Under the pieces are notes generated by a model. The model was not told where the DNA came from. It did no database searches and saw nothing but the letters and a program-made list of their open reading frames with translations. A DNA stretch of 64,000 nt from Micavibrio sp. UBA6147 (lineage in GTDB: Bacteria > Pseudomonadota > Alphaproteobacteria > Micavibrionales > UBA1664), in the NCBI GenBank assembly GCA_002423185.1, contig DIUX01000006.1, forward strand, positions 248,235-312,234. Reading direction: 5' to 3'. Numbering within the stretch: the stretch's first letter is position 1; every line of letters starts with the position of its first letter. The position numbers and the translations under genes were made by a program. Shown in pieces: positions 43,135 through 52,055 of the stretch.

Positions 43135-44244
43135 ATGGCATATTTCGACAATAACGCGACCGCCCCGCTCAAAGACACCGCCTATGAGCGGATGGTCAAC
43201 ATCCTCAAAGAAACCGGCAATGCCTCCGCCGTCCACACGAACGGGCGCGCGATGCGCAAGCATATTGAGGACGCTCGAGCGGAAGTTGCCGTTTTGATCG
43301 GGTGTGAGCCTGAGGACATTATTTTCACCAGCGGCGGCACGGAATCCATCGTCACGGCGATGAGCCTTTTCCGCGGCGAACCGACCGTGATTTCAAGCAT
43401 CGAACATTCCGCCGTTTATGCCAACGCCCCCGACGCGCCGCAAATCCCCGTATCCGCCGATGGCGTGATGGACGTTGCAGCCGCCGAGAGCATCATCAAA
43501 CAACACCGCCCCAAAATGATTTCGATCATTATGGCGAGCAACGAAACAGGCGTCATCCAGCCTGTGCGCGCCATTGCCGACATCGCCCATGCCCATGATT
43601 GCCTCGTCCATGTTGACGCCGTGCAATCAGCGGGGAAAATCCCGATCATCTGGGACGAGGTCGGAGCCGATTATATGTCGATTTCCGCCCATAAAATCGG
43701 CGGGCCGCAAGGCATCGGCGCCCTGATTAAGGCCGCCGGAAAGCCTGTGCCGAAACTGATGACCGGCGGGTCACAAGAACGCCGCCAGCGCGGCGGTACG
43801 GAAAACGTTGCCGGAATCGCTGGGTTTGGCGCGGCGGCGATCAAAACCCATAAAGACATGCATCACCTTGAGGCCACCCGCGCCATGCGGGACGAGATTG
43901 AGGCGCATATCCTGTCCACCAGCAACACCGTCAAAATCTGGGGGCGAGGCGCGGCGCGTGTGCCGAACACCATCATGCTCACCTTGGCCGGCGTGCCGTC
44001 GGAAACACAGGTGATGATCATGGATTTATGCGGTGTGGCGGTCGGAAGCGGCGCGGCCTGTTCCAGCGGGAGCATGAAACCATCCCGCGTTTTGATGGCG
44101 ATGGGATGCCCCGAAGAAGAGGCCAAATGCTGTATGCGCGTGTCGCTTGGCTGGGCCAACACCGCCGAAGACGTTGCGGCGTTTAAAACCGCGTGGTCGG
44201 ATATGATCAGCAAATTGCGTCACAAGATGCAATCGCCTTGCTAG
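43135..44244 (+). CDS. cysteine desulfurase (NifS/IscS family)
   Basis: The 369-aa PLP enzyme takes sulfur from cysteine for Fe-S assembly. Features: YFDNNATAPLKDTAYERMV (family start), TSGGTESIVTAM, VHVDAVQSAGKIPIIWDEVG (PLP-ring Asp), SISAHKIGGPQGIGALI with the Schiff-base Lys, and SGAACSSGSMKPSRVLMAM with the sulfur-carrying Cys. It is slightly shorter than E. coli IscS (404 aa) and lacks its C-terminal tail. It sits between the iscR-like gene and a ferredoxin gene; no iscU, iscA or hscAB follows, unlike the common isc operon. Confidence 0.93.
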   Translation: MAYFDNNATAPLKDTAYERMVNILKETGNASAVHTNGRAMRKHIEDARAEVAVLIGCEPEDIIFTSGGTESIVTAMSLFRGEPTVISSIEHSAVYANAPDAPQIPVSADGVMDVAAAESIIKQHRPKMISIIMASNETGVIQPVRAIADIAHAHDCLVHVDAVQSAGKIPIIWDEVGADYMSISAHKIGGPQGIGALIKAAGKPVPKLMTGGSQERRQRGGTENVAGIAGFGAAAIKTHKDMHHLEATRAMRDEIEAHILSTSNTVKIWGRGAARVPNTIMLTLAGVPSETQVMIMDLCGVAVGSGAACSSGSMKPSRVLMAMGCPEEEAKCCMRVSLGWANTAEDVAAFKTAWSDMISKLRHKMQSPC

Positions 44245-44280
44245 AATAAGCTCTGGGCTTAACGCAAAAAGGGTCACGCC

Positions 44281-44622
44281 ATGCCAAAGATAACTTTTGT
44301 TATGAAAGACGGCACGCCGTTCACGGTTGACGCGCCGAATGGCCTGTCGGTCATGGAAGTGGCGCAAAAGAACGGCGTCAATGAGATTGAAGGCGCGTGC
44401 GGCGGATCATTGGCCTGCGCCACCTGCCATTTATATGTTCACCCAGACTGGCATGACCGATTGCTCCCCGAAGGCGGGATGAGCGAAGACGAAGAAGACA
44501 TGCTCGATATGGCGTTTGACCTGCGCGATACATCGCGGTTATGCTGTCAGATCATGGTGAAGGACGCGCTTGAGGGGCTGGTTGTTGCCGTTCCCGGGGC
44601 GCGCACCGATGATTGGGACTAG
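44281..44622 (+). CDS. fdx: [2Fe-2S] ferredoxin, Isc/adrenodoxin type
   Basis: The 113-aa protein opens with ITFVMKDGTPFTVDAPNGLS and has the adrenodoxin-type cluster: GACGGSLACATCHLYV (C-x5-C-x2-C) and RLCCQIMV with the fourth ligand. HPDWHDRL and MLDMAFDLRDTSRL fit vertebrate-type ferredoxins that supply electrons to Fe-S assembly. Placement 36 bp after the desulfurase gene supports this role. Confidence 0.94.
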   Translation: MPKITFVMKDGTPFTVDAPNGLSVMEVAQKNGVNEIEGACGGSLACATCHLYVHPDWHDRLLPEGGMSEDEEDMLDMAFDLRDTSRLCCQIMVKDALEGLVVAVPGARTDDWD

Positions 44623-44729
44623 CCAAGCCCTTGGGTGTTGCCATAGCTGCGCCCGCAAAGCAAGCCGCCCCACCGAAACAAGAATGCCCCGCGACACGCT
44701 ACAGGCAAGACAGGTTATAGACGCATATC

Positions 44730-46124
44730 ATGCCCGATCACGACTTGTTCATGGACACGCCCCAGCCTGCAACTGACCCTGCCACTGACGCAGACAGCGC
44801 CCTGCTCAGCCATGCCCAAAACACCCCGAAAAACGCGCCCTTAGCGGAACGATTGCGCCCGCAGAGCCTGCGCGACATTGCCGGACAAGCCCATTTAATC
44901 GGCGACAACGCCCCGATTGCCAAAATGGTCGCCGATGGCGCCGTGCAATCCTTGATTTTATGGGGCCCGCCCGGGTGCGGTAAAACCACTCTGGCACGAT
45001 TGATCGCACAGGAAAGCGGGTTGCGGTTCCGCACGATTTCGGCGATTTTTTCCGGCGTTGCCGACCTTAAAAAAATCTTTGAAGAGGCCAAGCATTATTA
45101 CGCCCAAGGGCGCACAACCTTGTTATTCGTTGACGAAATTCACCGCTTTAACAAGGCGCAGCAAGACGCGTTTTTGCCGCATGTTGAACGCGGCACGATC
45201 ATCTTGATCGGCGCGACCACGGAAAACCCGTCTTTCTCGCTCAATTCCGCCTTGTTGTCGCGTTGCCCCGTTTATGTGTTGAACCGCCTCAGCACCGCCG
45301 AACTTGACGCGATTTTGACCCGCGCCGAAACACTCATTGAACGCCCCTTGCCGATCACGCAAGAAGCCAGAGAATCTCTTTTGTCGATGGCCGATGGCGA
45401 TGGGCGGTTCTTGCTCAACATGACCCAGCAAATCGACAGTGTGACCCGCGCAGAATCGGGTCATGACGTAGCCCTTCTTGACGGGCTGGCCTTGCAAGCC
45501 ATTGTGCAAAAACGCGCCCCGATTTACGACAGCAACGAAGAAAGCCATTATAACCTCATCAGCGCCCTGCATAAATCGGTGCGCGGGTCAGACCCCGATG
45601 CGGCGCTGTATTGGTTTTGCCGCATGCTCGATGGCGGCGAAGACCCGCATTTCCTTGCCCGCCGCATCACCCGCATGGCGGCGGAGGATATCGGCCTTGC
45701 GGCACCGCAAGCCCTGCAAATGTGCATCAGCGCTTGGCAAACCTATGAACGGCTCGGCTCACCGGAGGGCGAATTGGCCTTGGCGCAGGCGCTTGTTTAT
45801 CTCGCCACCGCGCCCAAATCAAACGCGGTTTACACGGCGTATAAGGCCGCGATGCGCGCCGCCAAAGACAGTGGCTCCCTCGCCCCGCCCAAGCATATTT
45901 TAAACGCCCCGACATCAATGATGAAAAACCTTGGCTATGGGCACGGATATGCCTATGACCACGATGTTGAGGACGGGTTTTCGGGGCAGGATTATTTCCC
46001 CGAAGAACTGGGGCGTCAGAATTTCTACGCCCCCAAAGGCGATGGGTTTGAAAAAGACCTCAAGGCTAGGCTCGACCACCTCGCCAATCTTCGCGCCAAA
46101 AAATCTGGGCAATCTGGACAATAA
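44730..46124 (+). CDS. rarA: replication-associated recombination protein A
   Basis: The 464-aa AAA+ protein (also MgsA) acts at stalled replication forks. It has PLAERLRPQSLRDIAGQAHL, Walker A LWGPPGCGKTTLARLIAQES, Walker B TLLFVDEIHRFNKAQQDAFL, sensor GATTENPSFSLNSALLSRC, and the RarA tail (DPDAALYWFCRMLDGGEDPH, FLARRITRMAAEDIGLA, DYFPEELGRQNFYAPKGDG). Length is typical. CrcB follows 12 bp downstream. Confidence 0.95.
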   Translation: MPDHDLFMDTPQPATDPATDADSALLSHAQNTPKNAPLAERLRPQSLRDIAGQAHLIGDNAPIAKMVADGAVQSLILWGPPGCGKTTLARLIAQESGLRFRTISAIFSGVADLKKIFEEAKHYYAQGRTTLLFVDEIHRFNKAQQDAFLPHVERGTIILIGATTENPSFSLNSALLSRCPVYVLNRLSTAELDAILTRAETLIERPLPITQEARESLLSMADGDGRFLLNMTQQIDSVTRAESGHDVALLDGLALQAIVQKRAPIYDSNEESHYNLISALHKSVRGSDPDAALYWFCRMLDGGEDPHFLARRITRMAAEDIGLAAPQALQMCISAWQTYERLGSPEGELALAQALVYLATAPKSNAVYTAYKAAMRAAKDSGSLAPPKHILNAPTSMMKNLGYGHGYAYDHDVEDGFSGQDYFPEELGRQNFYAPKGDGFEKDLKARLDHLANLRAKKSGQSGQ

Positions 46125-46136
46125 GGAACCTGCGTC

Positions 46137-46676
46137 ATGATCAATCCATCTTTTGCCCCGATGATGCTCTGCGCCATTGCCGCCGGCGGCGCGGCGGGGG
46201 CTGTGGCGCGGTATGTGAGCGTCATTGCCATCTATAAATTCTGTGCCGCGCTCAGTGCTATGCTCTACAGCCCTGTTCATACAGCCCCCGCCACCGCGAC
46301 ACCCGCCGCCGCCGAGAAGACGCGCGGGGCGTTAACGTTGATGCCGTTGTCGCAGCACAACCCGCAATCCATGTCCGGCGTGTTGCGGGATTTTCCGTTT
46401 GCGACTTTGGGTGTCAATATCGCCGGATCCATGATTATGGGGGCGCTGATCGTTTTATTCGCCGTCAAATGGACGCCACCGCATGAATTGCGCAATGCCC
46501 TGATTATCGGATTTTTGGGGTCGTACACGACGTTTTCGACGTTTTCGCTCGATGCGATTGTGCTGTTTGAGCGCGGAGCATTTTTGCAAGGCGCGGTTTA
46601 TATCGGCGCGTCCGTTGCGCTGTGTATTGGCGGGCTTGCGCTCGGCGCCGCATTAATGCGCCTTGCCATCGCATAA
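46137..46676 (+). CDS. crcB: fluoride efflux protein CrcB with a long loop insertion
   Basis: The 179-aa protein has the Fluc motifs: AAGGAAGAVARYVSVI (TM1), FPFATLGVNIAGSMIMGAL (TM2 with the conserved Asn), GFLGSYTTFSTFSLDAI (TM3) and a last helix. Fluc dimers export F-. Typical length is about 125 aa; the extra ~50 residues (about 30-84, PVHTAPATATPAAAEKTRGA and on) lie between TM1 and TM2. No fluoride riboswitch was noticed upstream. Its stop is close to the start of the pseudouridine synthase gene. Confidence 0.88.
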   Translation: MINPSFAPMMLCAIAAGGAAGAVARYVSVIAIYKFCAALSAMLYSPVHTAPATATPAAAEKTRGALTLMPLSQHNPQSMSGVLRDFPFATLGVNIAGSMIMGALIVLFAVKWTPPHELRNALIIGFLGSYTTFSTFSLDAIVLFERGAFLQGAVYIGASVALCIGGLALGAALMRLAIA

Positions 46677-46722
46677 AAAATATGCAAAAACAGTTTTTTA
46701 CACGAATATATTGAAAAATGAA

Positions 46723-47775
46723 ATGACCGCAGCAGTCCAGCATATCATCCTTGACGCCTCCGCAGATGGCCAACGCCTTGACCGTTGGCTCAAGAAAACC
46801 TATCCGGCGCTGAGCTTCGGGCAATTGCAAAAACTGATCCGCACCGGACAAATCCGCATTGACGGCAAACGCGCCAAGGGCGACAGCGTTTTGCAAGAGG
46901 GGCAGGATATGCGCTTGCCGCCCGCCTTGACCGGCGCGCCGCCGAAAATGTCCAATTCCCGTTCGCTTGAGCCGACCGACAAAGAACGCGCCCAAATTCG
47001 CGGCATGGTGATTTATGAGGATGATAATTTGATCGCCCTCAACAAACCGCATGGCCTTGCGGTGCAGGGCGGCACAAAGACAACGCACCATATCGACAGA
47101 CTTTTGCCCGCCCTTGCCGGCCGCAACGGATTTATTCCGAAGCTCGTCCACCGCATCGACAAAGACACGTCTGGCCTGCTATTACTTGCAAAATCAAATG
47201 AATACGCGAAAATTCTTGCAGAAAAGTTTAAGTCGAGAGATATTCGCAAAACCTATATCGCCCTGTGCGCGCCGACACCGACCATCCATGACGGCACGAT
47301 CAAGGCCGCCCTTGTCAAAACATCGCAAGGCCACGGCCATGACCGCGAACAAGTCGTGGTTGACGAAGAATTCGGAAAATCCGCCGTCACCGATTATCGT
47401 GTCATTGACCATGCCGGACGATCCGCCGCGCTTGTCGCCTTTTTCCCGCGTACCGGACGCACGCACCAGATCAGGGTTCACAGCCAAGTCATGGGCAGCC
47501 CGATTCTCGGCGACCCCAAATACGGCCTCGACCATCGCCGCGTCCACAGCGCGGAAGTCGGCGAATATCTCGAAAACTCCGCCGAAGGATTGCTGGATTT
47601 ATGCGATTATCGCGGCTTGCATCTGCACGCCTATGCGGTGCATTTGTCTTTGCCGGGGTATCGCGGCGGGTTGTCGCTCAAGGCACCTTTGTCACGCGAA
47701 ATTCAATCCAGTATGCGCCGCCTTGGATTTTCAGGGCTTGACCTTGACCTGATCGATCCCTTCACAAATCCTTAA
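46723..47775 (+). CDS. RluC/RluD-type 23S rRNA pseudouridine synthase
   Basis: The 350-aa protein (start MTAAVQHIILDASADGQRLD) has an N-terminal S4 domain (LSFGQLQKLIRTGQIRIDGK) and the RluA-family catalytic domain: LIALNKPHGLAVQGGTKTTH, KLVHRIDKDTSGLLLLAKS with the catalytic Asp, and ALVAFFPRTGRTHQIRVHSQ. It isomerises uridines in 23S rRNA; the exact positions cannot be told. An upstream start at 46663 would overlap crcB by 14 bases and adds 20 non-conserved residues, so the inner ATG was preferred, although no strong ribosome site precedes it. Confidence 0.9.
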   Translation: MTAAVQHIILDASADGQRLDRWLKKTYPALSFGQLQKLIRTGQIRIDGKRAKGDSVLQEGQDMRLPPALTGAPPKMSNSRSLEPTDKERAQIRGMVIYEDDNLIALNKPHGLAVQGGTKTTHHIDRLLPALAGRNGFIPKLVHRIDKDTSGLLLLAKSNEYAKILAEKFKSRDIRKTYIALCAPTPTIHDGTIKAALVKTSQGHGHDREQVVVDEEFGKSAVTDYRVIDHAGRSAALVAFFPRTGRTHQIRVHSQVMGSPILGDPKYGLDHRRVHSAEVGEYLENSAEGLLDLCDYRGLHLHAYAVHLSLPGYRGGLSLKAPLSREIQSSMRRLGFSGLDLDLIDPFTNP

Positions 47776-47834
47776 GTGTTGATATAATAGAATAATCGAA
47801 ATTCTAGGTTCCATCCTTTACGGAAGTCCCGCCC

Positions 47835-48623
47835 ATGAACGAAAATGATAAAAAACTTGCCCGTTTTTCCGTCATCCTCGCCGTTATGTTCCTTCTTGGA
47901 GGGCTCATAACCTTCTTTAAGGACATCGAGTATATTGAGCGCGGACACCCCGCCATCATCATGGCCTATGTTGTGATGTGCGGTGTTTTTTATATTGCGT
48001 TTCGGTCTTGGCGCGTTGGCCTGTCCGCCGTTTGTGTCTTTGCGATGATTTTCCTGCTCGCCTTCGGGGTGCAAAAATATCACTGGCGCAAAGACTATGT
48101 TGACGGGCGTACGCAGTTTTATCTTGAGGAATATATCAAGGAATACCCTTCACTTGAGCAGTATTTGATGGCCAGTTATTTCGGCGGCGAAAACTGGGTC
48201 GGGTTCACGAAGAACTGCGTTGACCCGGTCATGCAGTCCATGCAGGCCGCAAAAGTGCCCGGCGATTGCGCCAGCGCCGAACTCATCAAGAAAAACTATG
48301 GCGTCGACGTCAAGCAAGCCGTTAAGGATTATTTCGCGAAAATGAAGCAAACGGCGCAGCGCATCGAGTCCGGCAAAATGAAAACAGCCAAGCAATATCA
48401 AGATTGCGTTGCGGATAAGAGCTGTGCCGTTGTTCCGATGCTCCCCAAAGGCGTCGACCCCGAGGAGATCAACCCGAATTCCGGCGATTTTATTGATGTG
48501 CGCAAAGCGTTTTGGTCCGTCATGAACGACAAAACCGTGTCGCCGGAGGTTTGCGAGTATATCAAGCTGTGTAAAGTTTTGGTCAAAATGAACATTGTTG
48601 ACCCAAACAAAATGGACCTTTAG
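47835..48623 (+). CDS. 262-aa membrane protein of unknown function
   Basis: Three hydrophobic segments occupy residues 11-79 (FSVILAVMFLLGGLITFF, HPAIIMAYVVMCGVFYI, VGLSAVCVFAMIFLLAFGV), followed by a soluble domain of about 180 residues with six cysteines (KNCVDP, GDCASAE, QDCVADKSC, EVCEYIKLC), probably disulfide-bonded in the periplasm. It has CGGAAG upstream of the ATG. I recognise no family. A heptamer repeat follows the stop. Confidence 0.68.
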   Translation: MNENDKKLARFSVILAVMFLLGGLITFFKDIEYIERGHPAIIMAYVVMCGVFYIAFRSWRVGLSAVCVFAMIFLLAFGVQKYHWRKDYVDGRTQFYLEEYIKEYPSLEQYLMASYFGGENWVGFTKNCVDPVMQSMQAAKVPGDCASAELIKKNYGVDVKQAVKDYFAKMKQTAQRIESGKMKTAKQYQDCVADKSCAVVPMLPKGVDPEEINPNSGDFIDVRKAFWSVMNDKTVSPEVCEYIKLCKVLVKMNIVDPNKMDL

Positions 48624-48630
48624 GCTTTGG

Positions 48631-48665
48631 GCATTAGGCATTAGGCGTTAAGCATCAGGCACAGG
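48631..48665. repeat. five tandem 7-bp repeats
   Basis: GCATTAG, GCATTAG, GCGTTAA, GCATCAG, GCACAGG lie head to tail between the membrane-protein stop (48623) and the ATP12 start (48688). Confidence 0.75.
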
Positions 48666-48687
48666 AGCGCGAGGGCGAGCCCTCCCC

Positions 48688-49398
48688 ATGAAACGATTCT
48701 ATACTTTGGTGAGCATCAGCGATACGGAGTCTGGGCATGTCGTGTGCCTTGACGGAAAACCCATCAAAACCCCCATGCGACACACTTTGGCCGCCCCGAC
48801 AAAGGCGCTCGCCCTTGCCATTCAAAAAGAATGGGCGGCGCAGGGCGAGATGATTTTGCCGCAATCCATGCCGGTGACGCAGATTACATCAACCTGCCTT
48901 GACCGTATAGCCCAGCGCGACGGCGAAGCCAAAGACGAAATTAAACGATATTTCGAGAGCGATTTGCTCTATTTCCGCACCAACCACCCGCCGGAATTAA
49001 TCCAGCGCCAAAACGCCGTGTGGAACCCGTGGACAGAATGGGCGCAGGACAAGTTCGGAACCCTGCCCAAAACAACAACGAGCCTCACTGTGCCCGCCAT
49101 GCCGCCGGCAACGATGGAGAGTTTTGCGGCTTTTTTAGACCAGCTTGAGCCCCTGCGCCTCACCGTCATGGCGCTTATGACCGCGACAACCGGATCGGCG
49201 ATCCTCGCCGCCGCGCTGTTGACGCGGGCGATCTCCGCCGACCAAGTGTTTGATGCGGTGTTCTGTGAAGAATTATTCTATGTCGATTTATATGACATTG
49301 CCCATAACGGCCCCGACCCTGCGCAGGAAAAGAAACAAAACGCGGTCATTGCCGATGTGAAGGCTTGTATTGATTTCCTCGCCGCGCTTGATGATTGA
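48688..49398 (+). CDS. ATP12-family F1-ATPase assembly chaperone
   Basis: The 236-aa protein shows KRFYTLVSISDTESGHVVCL, DGKPIKTPMRHTLAAPTKAL, AIQKEWAAQGEMILPQSMPV and DLLYFRTNHPPELIQRQNAV, the ordered motifs of ATP12. In mitochondria it holds the alpha subunit before F1 assembly; the family occurs in alphaproteobacteria. It has AGGAGCG about 20 bases upstream and a GAGGGC/GCCCTC hairpin in the leader near the ATG, which may affect translation. It converges on the next gene. Confidence 0.9.
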   Translation: MKRFYTLVSISDTESGHVVCLDGKPIKTPMRHTLAAPTKALALAIQKEWAAQGEMILPQSMPVTQITSTCLDRIAQRDGEAKDEIKRYFESDLLYFRTNHPPELIQRQNAVWNPWTEWAQDKFGTLPKTTTSLTVPAMPPATMESFAAFLDQLEPLRLTVMALMTATTGSAILAAALLTRAISADQVFDAVFCEELFYVDLYDIAHNGPDPAQEKKQNAVIADVKACIDFLAALDD

Positions 49399-49404
49399 CG
49401 GTTT

Positions 49405-49959
49405 TTAGGAACGCCATGCCTTTGGCGACACGGGAAGGCCAGCTTTAAGCGCCGTCCATCCATACCACAAGCGATAGAAAATATAGGCTGCAAGCGGGAC
49501 AAAGCCGATCATATGACCGATTTTACTGATGGTGACGTTGGCCTGTTTATACCGCTCCATATAGTCGGCCATTTCCTGCTCAACCAAGACGTGTCCGCTT
49601 GCGATGCTTGCCTGCATTTCATCAATGACCGTGCCGTCACCCCATATGAACACGACAGCCGCGGTGACGATGATACTCACCACGGATAAATATGAAAAAC
49701 GCCAAAACAGTGTTACCAGAAACTGAGCCTGCAAAACACCGTTTTGCTTTTCTTCCTCTGCTGCGATTTTCTTTTCTTTTCCTCGCAAGCGGTAGAGCGC
49801 AATGATCAGGACGATCATCAGCAACATTCCCACCCCCATGAGTGAATCAATCGGCACGACAAACAAAGCCGCAATCAGCAAGAACCCTGCATAATACAGC
49901 TCCAAACGGCCTTTCAATGCCGATATATCAGCATGGTTTGAGGGGGATTCTGTCGTCAT
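49405..49959 (-). CDS. 184-aa multipass membrane protein, unknown
   Basis: Four hydrophobic segments are visible: about 31-45 (YAGFLLIAALFVVPIDSLMG) with 48-58 (VGMLLMIVLIIALYRL), 86-112 (SYLSVVSIIVTAAVVFIWGD) and 147-165 (IGFVPLAAYIFYRLWYGWTA), with a charged cytoplasmic loop (RGKEKKIAAEEEKQNGV). AAGGA lies eight bases upstream of the ATG. I recognise no family. It lies 80 bp downstream of no partner on its own strand except after mutL's 5' side; the neighbours are unrelated. Confidence 0.62.
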   Translation of the reverse strand: MTTESPSNHADISALKGRLELYYAGFLLIAALFVVPIDSLMGVGMLLMIVLIIALYRLRGKEKKIAAEEEKQNGVLQAQFLVTLFWRFSYLSVVSIIVTAAVVFIWGDGTVIDEMQASIASGHVLVEQEMADYMERYKQANVTISKIGHMIGFVPLAAYIFYRLWYGWTALKAGLPVSPKAWRS

Positions 49960-50039
49960 GGCTTGTGTCCTTACGGCGTGGCTTAATTGATCCTATGAAT
50001 GGGTATTGTAGCGCCGAATGATGGGTGCGGGCAAGGTGC

Positions 50040-52016
50040 CTAAATACGACCGAAGAGTTTTTCAATGTCTTTTAAGGCCAGACGGATATAGGTCGGGCGG
50101 CCGTGGTTGCACTGGGCGGAGGATGGGGTTTGTTCCATTTCGCGGAGCAAGGCGTTCATTTCATCCACATTCAAAATGCGCCCCGACCGCACCGAACCGT
50201 GACACGCCTTGGTCGCCAGAAAATGGTTGAGGACATCCTTTAAATTATCGGCGCGGTCATGCGCCTCCAGCGCGTCGGCTAGGTCGTGGATTAATTCAGG
50301 AATATTCAATCGATCCGCCAAAATTGCGGGGACTTCGCGCACGATGACGGAGTCTTTGCCAAAGGCCTCCACGACCATTCCATGGGTCATCAGCGTGTCA
50401 GATGCGGCGCACACAGCCTCGGCTTGATCCTCGCTCAAGGCCACGACTTCGGGCATGAGGAGGATTTGGCGCTCGATCCCGTTGTCTTCGACCTGGCGCT
50501 TGAGGCGTTCATAGACCAAGCGTTCATGGGCGGCATGTTGGTCGATGATGACCATGCCGTCCGCCGATTGGGCGATGATGTAGTTTTTGTGGATTTGCGC
50601 CCGCGCCGCACCGAGGGGATAGGCCGCGGCGGGCGCTTCGATTCCGCCGCCGCTATTGCCGCCGCCACCTTGTGGGTCATATGACCCGATATTGACACCG
50701 TCAACCGTGCCAACAATAGAAAATCCGCCATCTCCAAGCGCGTCATCGTAACGGGCATGGGGTGCGGGTTCCCACAGGGCGGGAGTGATCTGCGCGTTGG
50801 CGGAGGACTGGGCATAGGATAAGGATGGTGATGCACCATAGGACGCGCCGCGGTGGCCTCCGCCAGCATAGCCATAGCCCCCCGCGGTTGATCCTGCTGA
50901 TGCACCAGAAATTGACGCACCTAGCCGCGCCAGCGCATCGCCGGAGAGCGATGATGACACGCGAAAACCATTTTCCAACAAAGCGTTTTGCAAGGCGGTG
51001 AAGACCAGACCGCGAATGGCGGTGGGCTGGCGAAAACGCAGCTCGGTCTTCGCCGGATGGACGTTGACGTCGACATAGGCGGGGTCAATATCGAAAAACA
51101 GGACGACTTCGGGGAAACGATCCCGCGCCAAAACATCGGCATAGGCGGCGCGGATCGTGCCCATCAATAAACGGTCGCGCACAGGGCGTCCATTGACGAA
51201 CAGATATTGATGGAGGCTGTTGCCGCGGCTGTGCGTTGGCAAGCTGGCGAAGCCTTTGAGGGTGATGGCGTCGCGCGCAGACGCCACAATCATCACGTTT
51301 TGTTTGAAGTCATCGCCCAATATGTCGGACAGGCGGGACAAGCGCGCCTCGTCTAGCCCATCCCCTGCCCCAGCTCCTGCACCAGCTCCTGCTCCAGCCC
51401 CTATTGAGGCGAGGCAAGGGTGATAGGAAAATTGCGTGCGCCCGCCGTGAATGCATTTGAATGCGATGTCGGGATAGGCCATGGCAAGGCGCGACAAAGT
51501 GGTTTTAACGGTTTGGATTTCGCTGCGCTCTGTTTTAAGGAATTTCAAACGCGCGGGCGTGGAAAAGAATAAATCGCGCACTTCAATGCGGGTTCCGGCC
51601 TGACGCGGGGATGGGCGGATATCGCCGATCGCGCCGCCTTCAACCTCGACTTCCCAGCCCTCGGCGGAGTCCTTGTGGCGGGTGGCGAGCTTCATACGGC
51701 TGACCGATGCGATGGACGGGATAGCCTCCCCCCGAAACCCCAACGTCACAATATTCGATAAATCGCTGGTCGCCAATTTGGAGGTCGCGTGGCGTTGCAG
51801 GCACAGGGCGATATCGGTGCGATCCATGCCGATGCCGTCATCATCGACGACAATCAAACTCTTGCCGCCGTCGCGCAGCTCGACCGTGATGGTCGTTGCC
51901 CCCGCGTCAATACTGTTTTCGACCAGCTCCTTAACCACGGATGCCGGATTTTCGACCACTTCGCCAGCGGCAATTTGATTAACGAGGGTTTCGGGCAATT
52001 GCCTGATAACCGCCAT
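50040..52016 (-). CDS. mutL: DNA mismatch repair protein MutL
   Basis: The 658-aa protein begins with the GHKL ATPase (LPETLVNQIAAGEVVENPAS, ELVENSIDAGA, VVDDDGIGMDRTD, TLGFRGEAIPSIASVS), followed by transducer motifs (FVNGRPVRDRLL, VDVNVHPAKTELRF). A Gly/Ser/Ala-rich linker (about 370-470) leads to the dimerisation domain with DQHAAHERLVYE, fitting the endonuclease motif DQHA(x)2E(x)4E, plus KACHGSVRSG and CNHGRPTYI. It links mismatch recognition by MutS to strand incision. A (Gly-Ala) run (AGAGAGAGAGDG, about 216-228) from an 18-bp type repeat is a lineage-specific insertion. Confidence 0.96.
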   Translation of the reverse strand: MAVIRQLPETLVNQIAAGEVVENPASVVKELVENSIDAGATTITVELRDGGKSLIVVDDDGIGMDRTDIALCLQRHATSKLATSDLSNIVTLGFRGEAIPSIASVSRMKLATRHKDSAEGWEVEVEGGAIGDIRPSPRQAGTRIEVRDLFFSTPARLKFLKTERSEIQTVKTTLSRLAMAYPDIAFKCIHGGRTQFSYHPCLASIGAGAGAGAGAGAGDGLDEARLSRLSDILGDDFKQNVMIVASARDAITLKGFASLPTHSRGNSLHQYLFVNGRPVRDRLLMGTIRAAYADVLARDRFPEVVLFFDIDPAYVDVNVHPAKTELRFRQPTAIRGLVFTALQNALLENGFRVSSSLSGDALARLGASISGASAGSTAGGYGYAGGGHRGASYGASPSLSYAQSSANAQITPALWEPAPHARYDDALGDGGFSIVGTVDGVNIGSYDPQGGGGNSGGGIEAPAAAYPLGAARAQIHKNYIIAQSADGMVIIDQHAAHERLVYERLKRQVEDNGIERQILLMPEVVALSEDQAEAVCAASDTLMTHGMVVEAFGKDSVIVREVPAILADRLNIPELIHDLADALEAHDRADNLKDVLNHFLATKACHGSVRSGRILNVDEMNALLREMEQTPSSAQCNHGRPTYIRLALKDIEKLFGRI

Positions 52017-52055
52017 GGTGATTCCCTGATCTAAATCTTATAGAGAATCGGCAGT

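Noticed and set aside
46137..46200. Fluoride riboswitch before crcB
   Set aside because: Only 12 bp separate rarA and crcB; there is no room for a crcB-motif RNA.
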